This document shows positions 25,852 through 33,597 of a stretch of DNA of 64,000 bases, piece by piece. The position numbers and the translations under genes are program-made. Source of the DNA: Ga0077536 sp035325705. Its GTDB lineage: Bacteria; Pseudomonadota; Gammaproteobacteria; Ga0077536. Under the pieces are notes generated by a model. It saw nothing but the letters and a program-made list of their open reading frames with translations, had not been told where the DNA came from and ran no database searches. Each line of letters opens with the position of its first letter. Position 1 is the stretch's first letter. The stretch lies in assembly GCA_035325705.1 (NCBI GenBank), contig DAOKZI010000001.1, positions 496,001 through 560,000 on the forward strand, written 5' to 3'.

Positions 25852-28260
25852 ATGGCGGCCGGTCACGATGACGAACTCGCGCGCCTGCGCGCAGAGAACG
25901 CCCGTCTGATCGGCCTGTTGGAAGCGCATGGCATCGCATGGCGTCCTCCTGCACCCGGCCCTGCGGCTCCCGCTATCGCATCACTGAGCACGGACGAGAA
26001 GCTCGCGCTTTTTCGCCGGCTGTTCCGCGGTCGGTCCGACGTTTATCCGATTCGCTGGGAAAGCAAGGCCGGCAAGAGCGGCTATGCGCCGGCCTGCGCC
26101 AACGAGTGGAAGCCGGGCATCTGCGAGAAGCCGCGCATCAAGTGCGCCGACTGTCGCCAGCGACTATTGATGCCGCTGACGGATCAAGTGATCTTCGATC
26201 ACTTGGCCGGACGTCACGTCATCGGCGTCTACCCGCTGCTGGCGGATGATGGTTGCCATTTCCTCGCCGTGGACTTCGACGACGCCGACTGGCGCGACGA
26301 CGTCCGCGCCTTCGTCCAGTCCTGCCGCGAGCTCGATGTACCGCTTGCGTTGGAAATCTCGCGTTCCGGCAATGGCGCCCACGTCTGGATCTTCTTTTCC
26401 GATCGCGTCGCTGCGCGCGATGCGCGCCGGCTCGGTTCCGCCATCATCAGCCATACCTGCCAGCGCACGCGGCAACTGAAGCTCACGTCCTATGATCGCC
26501 TGTTCCCGAACCAGGACACGCTGCCCAAAGGCGGCTTCGGCAACCTGATCGCGCTGCCCTTGCAAAAGGCGCCTCGCGAACGCGGTGCCAGCGTGTTCGT
26601 GGACGACGCGCTGCAAGCCCATGCCGATCAGTGGGCGTTCCTGGCCTCGGTAAGAGCGATGGCTCCGCATGACATCGAGCCCGCGATCCTGCGCGCGACC
26701 GGCGGCGCGCATCCGCTCGACGTGACTTTCGCGACCGAGGAGGACCTGCGCGAACCCTGGAGACGGAAGTCGGCGGACAAACAACGCCTGGCCGGACCGA
26801 TGCCGGCCTCGCTGACGCTCACTCTGGCGAATCTCGTCTACGTCGAGAAGGCGTCGCTGCCGCAGGCATTGACCAACCGCCTGATCCGTCTCGCCGCCTT
26901 TCGGAATCCCGAGTTCCACCAAGCCCAGGCTCTGCGCCTACCGGTCTGGAACAAGCCGCGGCTGATCGGCTGTGCCGAAAATTTTCCGCATCACATCGCC
27001 CTGCCGCGCGGCTGTCTCGATGCCGCGCGTGAGCTGCTCGACGAGAACGGCATCGGCTGCGAACTGCGGGACGAGCGCTGCGGCGGTCTAGCCCTGGACG
27101 TCGAATTTGCCGGCAGACTACGCCCGGATCAGGAGCAAGCCGCCGGCGCGATGCTTCGCCACGATATCGGCATCCTTTGCGCGCCTACCGCCTTCGGCAA
27201 GACCGTCACCGCCGCTGCATTGATCGCCAGGCGCGGGGTCAACGCACTCGTTCTGGTGCATCGCACGGAGCTGCTCGAACAATGGCAGACGCGTTTGCAG
27301 ACCTTTCTCGACGGCGAGAAAGATCTGATCGGCGTCATCGGCGCCGGCAAGTTCCGGCCTACGGGGAGGATCGACATTGCCGTCATGCAGTCGCTATCCC
27401 GGCAAGGCGAGGCAAATGCGCTCGTGGAAAGCTACGGTCATGTCATCGTCGACGAGTGCCACCACCTGTCTGCTTTCTCGTTCGAAACCATACTCAAGCG
27501 CGTCCGCGCTCGGTATGTGCTGGGGCTCACCGCTACGCCGACGCGACGCGACGGGCGCCAGCCCATTCTGTTCATGCAGTGCGGCCCGATCCGCCACACG
27601 GCCGCCCAGCCGGCCGGTGCCCCGCAAATACTGGAAGTCGTTCCGTGCTGCCTACCCCTACGCGCGTCGTTCGAGAACGACGCCGCCATCCAGGAGGTGT
27701 TCCGGCTCCTCGCCGGTGACGAGGCGCGCACCGCGGCGATCGCCGACAAGATCGCACATGCCTTCGAACGAGGCGGCAAGGTGCTGGTGCTGACCGAACG
27801 AACGGATCATCTCGACGCGCTGCACGCTGCTCTGCGCGATCGCGTTTCGCCGCTGTTCGTCCTGCACGGCCGTCTGTCCAGAACGCAACGAGCCAGCGTG
27901 ATGGTCGGGCTCGATGCGCTGGATGCCGACGGGCCGCGAGTATTGCTGGCCACCGGCCGGTTGATCGGTGAGGGCTTCGACCACGCGCCGCTCGACACGC
28001 TGGTATTGGCGATGCCCGTTTCCTGGAAAGGCACGTTGCAACAATACGCCGGCCGCTTGCACCGGCAGCATGCGGGCAAGCGTCACGTGCGCATTCTCGA
28101 CTTCATCGATACGGGTCATCCGACCTTGCTTCGCATGTGGGAGCGGCGGCAGCGCGGCTATCACGCGATGGGCTATCGGCTGGCCGGCGGCGGGACACTG
28201 GACCTTGAATCGAGACGCGAACGAGCTGAAGAATTTGCGCAGGACACGATGCGCGAGTGA
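25852..28260 (+). CDS. Primase-like (AEP/TOTE-type) domain fused to superfamily 2 DEAD/DEAH-like helicase
   Basis: 802 residues from ATG 25852. Parts in order: a short leucine-rich coiled coil (RLRAENARLIGLLEAHGI, about 11-28); a possible zinc site (Cys82, Cys91, Cys98, Cys101); an archaeo-eukaryotic-primase-like core with DFDD (141-144) and SGNGAHVW (172-179); then an SF2 helicase with APTAFGKT (Walker A, about 444-451), DECHH (about 534-538), TATPTRRDG, and a C-terminal lobe with GRLIGEGFD (about 703-711) and QYAGRLHR. Public collections label such N-terminal domains 'TOTE conflict system' primases, as I recall. Helicase motifs look intact. Likely a nucleic-acid-targeting accessory or defence factor; function unproven. 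Confidence 0.88.
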   Translation: MAAGHDDELARLRAENARLIGLLEAHGIAWRPPAPGPAAPAIASLSTDEKLALFRRLFRGRSDVYPIRWESKAGKSGYAPACANEWKPGICEKPRIKCADCRQRLLMPLTDQVIFDHLAGRHVIGVYPLLADDGCHFLAVDFDDADWRDDVRAFVQSCRELDVPLALEISRSGNGAHVWIFFSDRVAARDARRLGSAIISHTCQRTRQLKLTSYDRLFPNQDTLPKGGFGNLIALPLQKAPRERGASVFVDDALQAHADQWAFLASVRAMAPHDIEPAILRATGGAHPLDVTFATEEDLREPWRRKSADKQRLAGPMPASLTLTLANLVYVEKASLPQALTNRLIRLAAFRNPEFHQAQALRLPVWNKPRLIGCAENFPHHIALPRGCLDAARELLDENGIGCELRDERCGGLALDVEFAGRLRPDQEQAAGAMLRHDIGILCAPTAFGKTVTAAALIARRGVNALVLVHRTELLEQWQTRLQTFLDGEKDLIGVIGAGKFRPTGRIDIAVMQSLSRQGEANALVESYGHVIVDECHHLSAFSFETILKRVRARYVLGLTATPTRRDGRQPILFMQCGPIRHTAAQPAGAPQILEVVPCCLPLRASFENDAAIQEVFRLLAGDEARTAAIADKIAHAFERGGKVLVLTERTDHLDALHAALRDRVSPLFVLHGRLSRTQRASVMVGLDALDADGPRVLLATGRLIGEGFDHAPLDTLVLAMPVSWKGTLQQYAGRLHRQHAGKRHVRILDFIDTGHPTLLRMWERRQRGYHAMGYRLAGGGTLDLESRRERAEEFAQDTMRE

Positions 28261-28307
28261 AATACGGTACAGAGCTCGGGCATCCCTGGATGTCCTCCGA
28301 TACCGAA

Positions 28308-29624
28308 TCACTTTCCGATGCAGAAGCTCGAAAAAATATCCCCAAGTAAATTCTCCGTGGTGTAGACGCCCGTCATTTCCTCGAGCGCATGCAAGGCCTG
28401 CAGGAGGTCCTCGGCGGCGAGCTCGAGTTGGCCGTTGGCGCAGGCGCGCCGGGCGGCGGCGATGTCGGCGGCGACTTCTTCGAGCGCGCGCAGATGGCGG
28501 GCGCGCGCGACGTAAGGCGCGTCGATCGCGTCGAGGCCGCCGCTGTGCGCGAGGATCGCGGCGCGCAGCGCGTCGAGGCCTGCGCCGGTGCGTGCGGACA
28601 CTGCGACGGCGGCATTAGCGGCCGGTACGGCGAGATCGCACTTGGTCGCGACCGTCAGCACGGGCACGCCCAGCGCGGCGAGCTCTTCCGCGAGACCCGC
28701 ATCATCGACGTCCGGCGCGACGAGATGCAGCGCGAGATCGCAGCGCGCGAGGCGCTGGCGCGCGCGGGCTACGCCTTCACGTTCGATCGCATCATCGCTG
28801 TCGCGCAGGCCGGCGGTGTCGTGCAGGCGCACGGCAAGGCCGTCGAGCTCGAGATCGACGCTCAGCACGTCGCGCGTCGTGCCGGGCACTGCGGTCACGA
28901 TCGCGCGCTCCTCGCCGCACAGCCGATTCAGCAAAGTCGATTTGCCGCTGTTGGGGCGGCCGACGATCGCGATGTCCACGCCCTGCGCGAGACGGGCGCC
29001 GCGGCGCGCGTCGGCGAGCACGCGCTCGACGTCCGCGGCCAGCGCATCGAGTTTCACGGCGACCTGCGCTTCGGTTTCGTCGCTAGGGACCTCGTCCCCG
29101 AAGTCGATCAGCGCTTCCATCTGCACGCGCAATCGGCGCAGCTCGGCGGCGAGCGCGGCTACCGCTGCGGAGAATGCGCCGTCGCAGGCATTGCGCGCGG
29201 CGCGCGCCGCCTGCAGCGAGGCGCTGTCGATCAGCGCCGCGACGGCTTCGGCCTGCAGAAGATCGATGCGCTCGTTGAGAAAGGCGCGCTCGGTGAACTC
29301 GCCGGGCCGCGCGGGCCGCGCGCCGCGGCGATAGAGCGTCGCAAGTAGCTCACGCAAGAGCGGCGGGCTGCCGTGGAGCTGGAATTCGACGAGATCCTCG
29401 CCCGTATAGGAGGCGGGCGCCGGGAAGAACAAGACGATCCCGCGATCGATCGTGCGGCCTTCAGCGTCCGTGAAGGGCAGGTAATGCGCGTGCCGAGGTG
29501 CCAAGGCGCGACCGCAGATCTCGGTCGCGAGCGCGGGCGCTGCGGGCCCGGATACGCGCACGACGCCGATCGCGCCGCGGCCGGGCGGGGTGGACAGCGC
29601 CGCTATGGTGTCGCGGACGTACAC
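28308..29624 (-). CDS. mnmE: tRNA-modifying GTPase MnmE
   Basis: GTPase that with MnmG installs the 5-(carboxymethyl)aminomethyl group at wobble U34. 438 residues, normal. The N-terminal formyl-THF-binding domain (TIAALSTPPGRGAIGVVRVSG) precedes the G domain with GRPNSGKS (222-229), PGTTRD, DTAGLRD and TKCD. The C-terminal FCIGK motif with the family's catalytic Cys is present at the very end. It follows yidC by 22 bases in the origin cluster and converges on the helicase gene. Confidence 0.97.
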   Translation of the reverse strand: MYVRDTIAALSTPPGRGAIGVVRVSGPAAPALATEICGRALAPRHAHYLPFTDAEGRTIDRGIVLFFPAPASYTGEDLVEFQLHGSPPLLRELLATLYRRGARPARPGEFTERAFLNERIDLLQAEAVAALIDSASLQAARAARNACDGAFSAAVAALAAELRRLRVQMEALIDFGDEVPSDETEAQVAVKLDALAADVERVLADARRGARLAQGVDIAIVGRPNSGKSTLLNRLCGEERAIVTAVPGTTRDVLSVDLELDGLAVRLHDTAGLRDSDDAIEREGVARARQRLARCDLALHLVAPDVDDAGLAEELAALGVPVLTVATKCDLAVPAANAAVAVSARTGAGLDALRAAILAHSGGLDAIDAPYVARARHLRALEEVAADIAAARRACANGQLELAAEDLLQALHALEEMTGVYTTENLLGDIFSSFCIGK

Positions 29625-29646
29625 GAGGGCGCGCGGCGGAGCCGCT

Positions 29647-31278
29647 TCACGCCGCTTCGCTCTGCTTGGTGATGTACCACTGCTGCGCGATCGAGAGCAC
29701 GTTGTTGACGAACCAGTACAGCACTAGGCCGGCCGGGAAGAACGCGAAGAACACGCCGAAGGCGAGCGGCATGATCTGCATGACCTTGGCCTGGATCGGA
29801 TCGAGCGGCGGCGGGTTCATCTTGCTCTGCAACCACATGCTCGCCGTCATCAGCACCGGCAGCACAAAGTAGGGATCCTTGATCGAGAGATCGCGGATCC
29901 ACAGCCAGAACGGCGCCTGACGCAGCTCGACGCTCTCCAGCAGCACCCAGTACAGCGCGATGAAGACCGGAATCTGCACGACGATCGGCAGGCAGCCGCC
30001 GAGCGGATTGATGCGCTCGGTTTTGTAGAGCTCCATCATCGCCTGGTTCATCGCCGCGCGATCCTTGCCGAAGCGCTCCTTCAACTGCATCAGGCGCGGC
30101 TGCACCTTGCGCATCTTCGCCATCGAGCGATAGCCGGCGGCCGACAGCGGGTAGAAGAGCAGCTTCACGGTCAAGGTCAGCAGGATGATCGCCACGCCCC
30201 AGTTGCCGAACAGCCGGTGCAGCGTCTCCAGCCACCAGAACAGCGCTTTCGCGATGAACCACAGCTTGCCGTAGTCGACGGTCAGCTCGAGGCCCGGTGC
30301 GACCGCCGGCAGCACTTCCTGCAGTTTCGGCCCGGCGTAGAGACGCGACGCGAGACTGCGCGTCTCGCCCGGCGGCACTGCGATCTCCGCTCCGTAGTAA
30401 CCGAGGACGTAGCGGTTCTCACCGATCGCGGTCGAATAGTAATGCTGGGGCGCGTCGGCGGCGGGGATCAGCGCGGCGACGAAATAGTGCTCGACGAGCG
30501 CGGCCCAGCCGCCGGTGACGTCGCGATCGATAGGCTCTTCGGCGAGATCCTCGAGCTTGAATTTCTCGTACTTGTTTTCGGGGCTCGACAGCGCGGCGCC
30601 GGTGAAGGTCGGCGTCACCGAGCGCGAAGACTTCATCTGCTGCTTCTGGAGCTGATCGTAGGGATGCGCTTTCCACACCGCGCCGGAGTGATTGCGGATC
30701 TCGAACTCCTGCGCGATCTCGTAGCTGCCGCGCTTGAATACGTAGCGGCGCACGACTTCCACGCCGTCCGCATTGCGCCAGGTGAATTCGACCGGCAGCG
30801 TGTCCGCGCCGGCGGCGAGCGCGAAGCGCGGCGCCGCGGCGGCGTATTGCGCGTAGTGATCCGGCCCTTCGCCGTCCGTCTTCATGCCGCTCTGCGCGAC
30901 GAGCAGGCGCGTCTCGTCGGCCGCGAGCAGATCGAACAGCGGCGCGCCTTTTTCGATGCTCTGCGGATAGTGCTTGAGCGAAAGCTTGCGGATCACCGCG
31001 CCGACGGTGCTGATTTCGGCGTGGAACAGATCGGTTTCGACGCTGATCACTTGGCCCGCGGGCACGGCCGCGGGTGCGGCCGGCGGCGACGGCGGCGGAG
31101 TCGGCCGCGGCAGATCCTTGCTGGCGGCTCGATCGATTGCCGGCGCGTCAGAGGTCGTCGGCGCGGTGGCCGCCGCCGGCGCAGCGGACTGCGGCCCGTA
31201 GTCGCGCTGCCACGCTTCCCACAGCAGCAGGGAAATGAAACTGAGCAGGATGAAAAGAATGAGGCGGATGTTGTCCAT
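29647..31278 (-). CDS. yidC: Membrane protein insertase YidC
   Basis: Inserts and folds inner-membrane proteins with or without SecYEG. 543 residues: an N-terminal membrane anchor (NIRLILFILLSFISLLLWEAW, first part at residues 3-22), a Pro/Ala-rich linker, the large periplasmic beta domain, then the conserved C-terminal core with about five helices (GVAIILLTLTVKLLFYPLS, PVFIALYWVLLESVEL, AFGVFFAFFPAGLVLYW). The hydrophilic-groove Arg is expected in the first core helix region (the charged TVKLLFYPLS segment is present). It follows rnpA directly; no yidD lies between. Confidence 0.97.
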   Translation of the reverse strand: MDNIRLILFILLSFISLLLWEAWQRDYGPQSAAPAAATAPTTSDAPAIDRAASKDLPRPTPPPSPPAAPAAVPAGQVISVETDLFHAEISTVGAVIRKLSLKHYPQSIEKGAPLFDLLAADETRLLVAQSGMKTDGEGPDHYAQYAAAAPRFALAAGADTLPVEFTWRNADGVEVVRRYVFKRGSYEIAQEFEIRNHSGAVWKAHPYDQLQKQQMKSSRSVTPTFTGAALSSPENKYEKFKLEDLAEEPIDRDVTGGWAALVEHYFVAALIPAADAPQHYYSTAIGENRYVLGYYGAEIAVPPGETRSLASRLYAGPKLQEVLPAVAPGLELTVDYGKLWFIAKALFWWLETLHRLFGNWGVAIILLTLTVKLLFYPLSAAGYRSMAKMRKVQPRLMQLKERFGKDRAAMNQAMMELYKTERINPLGGCLPIVVQIPVFIALYWVLLESVELRQAPFWLWIRDLSIKDPYFVLPVLMTASMWLQSKMNPPPLDPIQAKVMQIMPLAFGVFFAFFPAGLVLYWFVNNVLSIAQQWYITKQSEAA

Positions 31279-31300
31279 GTTCGGTGCGGCGGGCGCGGCG

Positions 31301-31675
31301 TCAGGATTGTTCGGTGCGGCGGGCGCAGAACGCGATCAGACTGGGCCAGCGTCGATCGAGCGCCTTGTGCAGTTCGTCGTTCGAGGCCGCGGTAGCGGCT
31401 ACCTTGGCGAGGATCACGAGATCGACGCCGAGCTCGCGCACCGGCGAGCGTCGAAAGTTCTCACGAATGATGCGCTTGAGCCGGTTGCGATCGACGGCGC
31501 GCTTGGCGCTCCGCTTGCTGACGGCGACGCCCAATCGCGCCGAACCCAGCCGGTTCGGCCGCGCAATGATGGTGAAGAACGAGTCGGACGCGCGGGTGCC
31601 GTGCTTGAAGACGCTGTCGAAATCGGCCGCCGAGCGCAGACGGGATTCGCGCCCGAACGTGCTGGGCCTGCTCAG
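31301..31675 (-). CDS. rnpA: Ribonuclease P protein component, with no ATG/GTG/TTG at the expected start
   Basis: Protein cofactor of RNase P for tRNA 5' maturation. The body is clear: FGRESRLRSAADFDSVFKHG, RLGVAVSKRSAKRAVDRNRL (the RNA-binding RNR region) and LKRIIRENFRR. In this frame no standard start codon occurs between the rpmH stop and the conserved core. I tentatively start at CTG 31675, whose CTGA overlaps the rpmH TGA by three bases and follows ACAGGT; this gives 124 residues. The alternative is a long N-terminal extension spanning all of rpmH from GTG codons near 31860, comparable to the overlapping arrangement known in Thermus. Product identity is secure, start is not. Confidence 0.85.
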   Translation of the reverse strand: MSRPSTFGRESRLRSAADFDSVFKHGTRASDSFFTIIARPNRLGSARLGVAVSKRSAKRAVDRNRLKRIIRENFRRSPVRELGVDLVILAKVAATAASNDELHKALDRRWPSLIAFCARRTEQS

Positions 31676-31809
31676 ACCTGTGTGAGGCGCTTGCGCCCCT
31701 TGGCGCGGCGCGCCTTCAACACGAGGCGGCCGCCGCGAGTCTTGAGGCGAGCGCGGAAGCCGTGCGTACGGGCGCGCTTGAGCTTGCTGGGCTGATAGGT
31801 ACGTTTCAT
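31672..31809 (-). CDS. rpmH: 50S ribosomal protein L34
   Basis: 45-residue ribosomal protein, MKRTYQPSKLKRARTHGFRA onward, full length with the usual KGRKRLT end (RAKGRKRLTQV). It is the first gene of the rpmH-rnpA-yidC-mnmE series and is divergent from dnaA. A good sigma-70 promoter lies about 80-110 bases upstream. Confidence 0.98.
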   Translation of the reverse strand: MKRTYQPSKLKRARTHGFRARLKTRGGRLVLKARRAKGRKRLTQV

Positions 31810-31891
31810 GTTGGCTGGTACTCGTTGTTCTGACGGGGCAATTCGGCACGGGCACACGATGCCGCACGGGGCATTCGGCCGCAGGCCGCGC

Positions 31892-31921
31892 ATAGTACGG
31901 GGCGGGTCGAAATTCTGTCAA
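31892..31921 (-). promoter_or_regulatory. Sigma-70-type promoter of rpmH
   Basis: On the minus strand a perfect -35 TTGACA (31916-31921) is followed after 18 bases by TACTAT (31892-31897) as -10. The start of transcription would be near 31885, giving a leader of about 75 bases before the rpmH ATG at 31809. It is the best promoter match in the origin region. Confidence 0.7.
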
Positions 31922-31964
31922 TCAAAACAATATGATGGTTTCGAGTCCTTGGGTTCGTTCGCGC

Positions 31965-31994
31965 TGTGGATAAGTCGGGGCTGGCGGGTATACA
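31965..31994 (+). promoter_or_regulatory. Candidate dnaA promoter overlapped by a perfect DnaA box
   Basis: TTATCCACA is present on the minus strand at 31965-31973 (reads TGTGGATAA on the plus strand), a perfect consensus DnaA box. Sixteen bases further, TATACA (31989-31994) is a good -10; TGTGGA (31965-31970) at 18-base spacing could serve as a weak -35. If so, DnaA bound to the box would block its own promoter. The ATG of dnaA lies 49 bases beyond the -10. Confidence 0.6.
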
Positions 31995-32042
31995 CTGCCC
32001 GGCCGCGGCTTCGAACCGCGCACACGATGACAAGAACCGCCC

Positions 32043-33410
32043 ATGACCGAATTCTGGCAACGCTGCCGTGAGCGCCTCGCCCGGGATCTCACGCCTCAGC
32101 AGTTCAATACCTGGATCAGACCGCTGTCCGCGAGCGAGACGGCCGGGCGCCTCGAGATCCGGGCGCCGAACCGCTTCGTGCTGGACTGGATCCGGGACAA
32201 ATACGGCGAGCGCATCGATGCCCTGGTGAAGGAGCTATCCAGCGGGCGCCTGGACGGCGCGATGTTCGTCGTCGACAGCGGCACTTTGCCCGCCGCCGCG
32301 CCGGCGACCGACGCAGCAACGCCGGCGCCGCCGGTCGCCGATCCCGTGCCCGCGCGCGCGGAAGAGCGCGGCCGGCGCAGCAGGTTCGCCCACGCGGTGC
32401 GTGCGGATTTCAGCTTCGAGAACTTCGTGCAGGGGAAATCGAACCAGCTCGCGCGTGCGGCATCTATGCAAGTCTCTGAAAATCCAGGGAAATCTTATAA
32501 TCCGCTGTTCATTTGCGGCGGTGTCGGCCTGGGCAAGACGCATCTGATGCACGCCGTCGGCAACCATCTGATGGAGCAGAAGCCTGGGGCGCGCGTGGCC
32601 TATCTGCACTCGGAGCGCTTCGTCGCCGACATGGTGAAGGCACTGCAGCACAACACCATCAACGAATTCAAAAAGTTCTATCGCTCCGTCGACGCGCTGC
32701 TGATCGACGACATCCAGTTCTTCGCCGGCAAGGAGCGCTCGCAGGAAGAGCTCTTTCACACCTTCAATGCGCTGCTCGAAAGCCAGCAGCAGATCGTGCT
32801 GACCTGCGATCGCTACCCGAAGGAAGTCGCCGGAGTCGAAGAGCGGCTGAAGTCCCGCTTCAGTTGGGGATTGACGGTCGCCATCGAGCCGCCCGAGCTC
32901 GAGACCCGGGTGGCGATACTGAAGACCAAGGCGGAACAGTCACCGATCAATCTGCCGGACGAAGTGGCGTTTTTCATCGCCAAGCGCTTCAAGTCGAACG
33001 TGCGTGAGCTGGAGGGCGCTTTGCACCGGGTGGTCGCGAAATCGAATTTTGCGGCCGAGCGCGACATCACGCTCGATTTCGCCCGCGAGGCGCTGAAAGA
33101 TCTGCTCGCGCTGCAGGACAAGATGGTCAGCATCGAGAATATCCAGAAGACCGTCGCCGAGTACTACAAGATGCGCGTGTCGGATTTGCTGTCGAAGCGC
33201 CGGAACCGTTCGGTCGCGCGGCCGCGCCAGGTGGCCATGGCGCTATCGAAGGAGCTGACCAGCCACAGCCTGCCGGAAATCGGCGATGCCTTCGGCGGTC
33301 GCGACCATACGACGGTGATCCACGCTTGCCGCAAGATCGCCGAGCTGCGGCGCGAGGAGGACAGAATCAACGAGGACTACGTTAATCTGGAAAGGATCCT
33401 GACAAGCTAG
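32043..33410 (+). CDS. dnaA: Chromosomal replication initiator DnaA
   Basis: AAA+ protein that opens oriC. 455 residues with all four domains: the N-terminal helicase-loading domain (FWQRCRERLARDLTPQQFNT), an Ala/Pro linker (about residues 80-115), the AAA+ domain with GGVGLGKTH (about 158-166) and DDIQFFAGK (Walker B), and domain IV with the DNA-binding signature GGRDHTTVIHA near the C-terminus. It is divergent from rpmH and followed by dnaN, recF and gyrB. Confidence 0.98.
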   Translation: MTEFWQRCRERLARDLTPQQFNTWIRPLSASETAGRLEIRAPNRFVLDWIRDKYGERIDALVKELSSGRLDGAMFVVDSGTLPAAAPATDAATPAPPVADPVPARAEERGRRSRFAHAVRADFSFENFVQGKSNQLARAASMQVSENPGKSYNPLFICGGVGLGKTHLMHAVGNHLMEQKPGARVAYLHSERFVADMVKALQHNTINEFKKFYRSVDALLIDDIQFFAGKERSQEELFHTFNALLESQQQIVLTCDRYPKEVAGVEERLKSRFSWGLTVAIEPPELETRVAILKTKAEQSPINLPDEVAFFIAKRFKSNVRELEGALHRVVAKSNFAAERDITLDFAREALKDLLALQDKMVSIENIQKTVAEYYKMRVSDLLSKRRNRSVARPRQVAMALSKELTSHSLPEIGDAFGGRDHTTVIHACRKIAELRREEDRINEDYVNLERILTS

Positions 33411-33597
33411 CAGACAAGCTGTGGACGGTTTTGACGGTGCAGCGACGACAGCGCATTCATCCACCGCCTTACGGCCGGTTTCGGGCCTAGTTCCGGCTCG
33501 ATTATTAGATCTATCAAACCATTGATTTAATAAGATTTATAGCAACAATCCACAGCTCGGGTCGCGTGTAACAATTACTTCAGGGATTTCATAAATC
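33411..33597. other. Candidate oriC segment between dnaA and dnaN
   Basis: 187 bases without a gene. An AT-rich stretch at about 33500-33545 stands out from the GC-rich surroundings and could be a DNA-unwinding element. Near it are degenerate DnaA boxes (CAATCCACA at 33546-33554 and TCATCCACC at 33457-33465, each 7 of 9 bases). No perfect box lies here; the perfect one is on the other side of dnaA. The dnaN promoter must also be here. The origin could sit in either gap. Confidence 0.45.
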
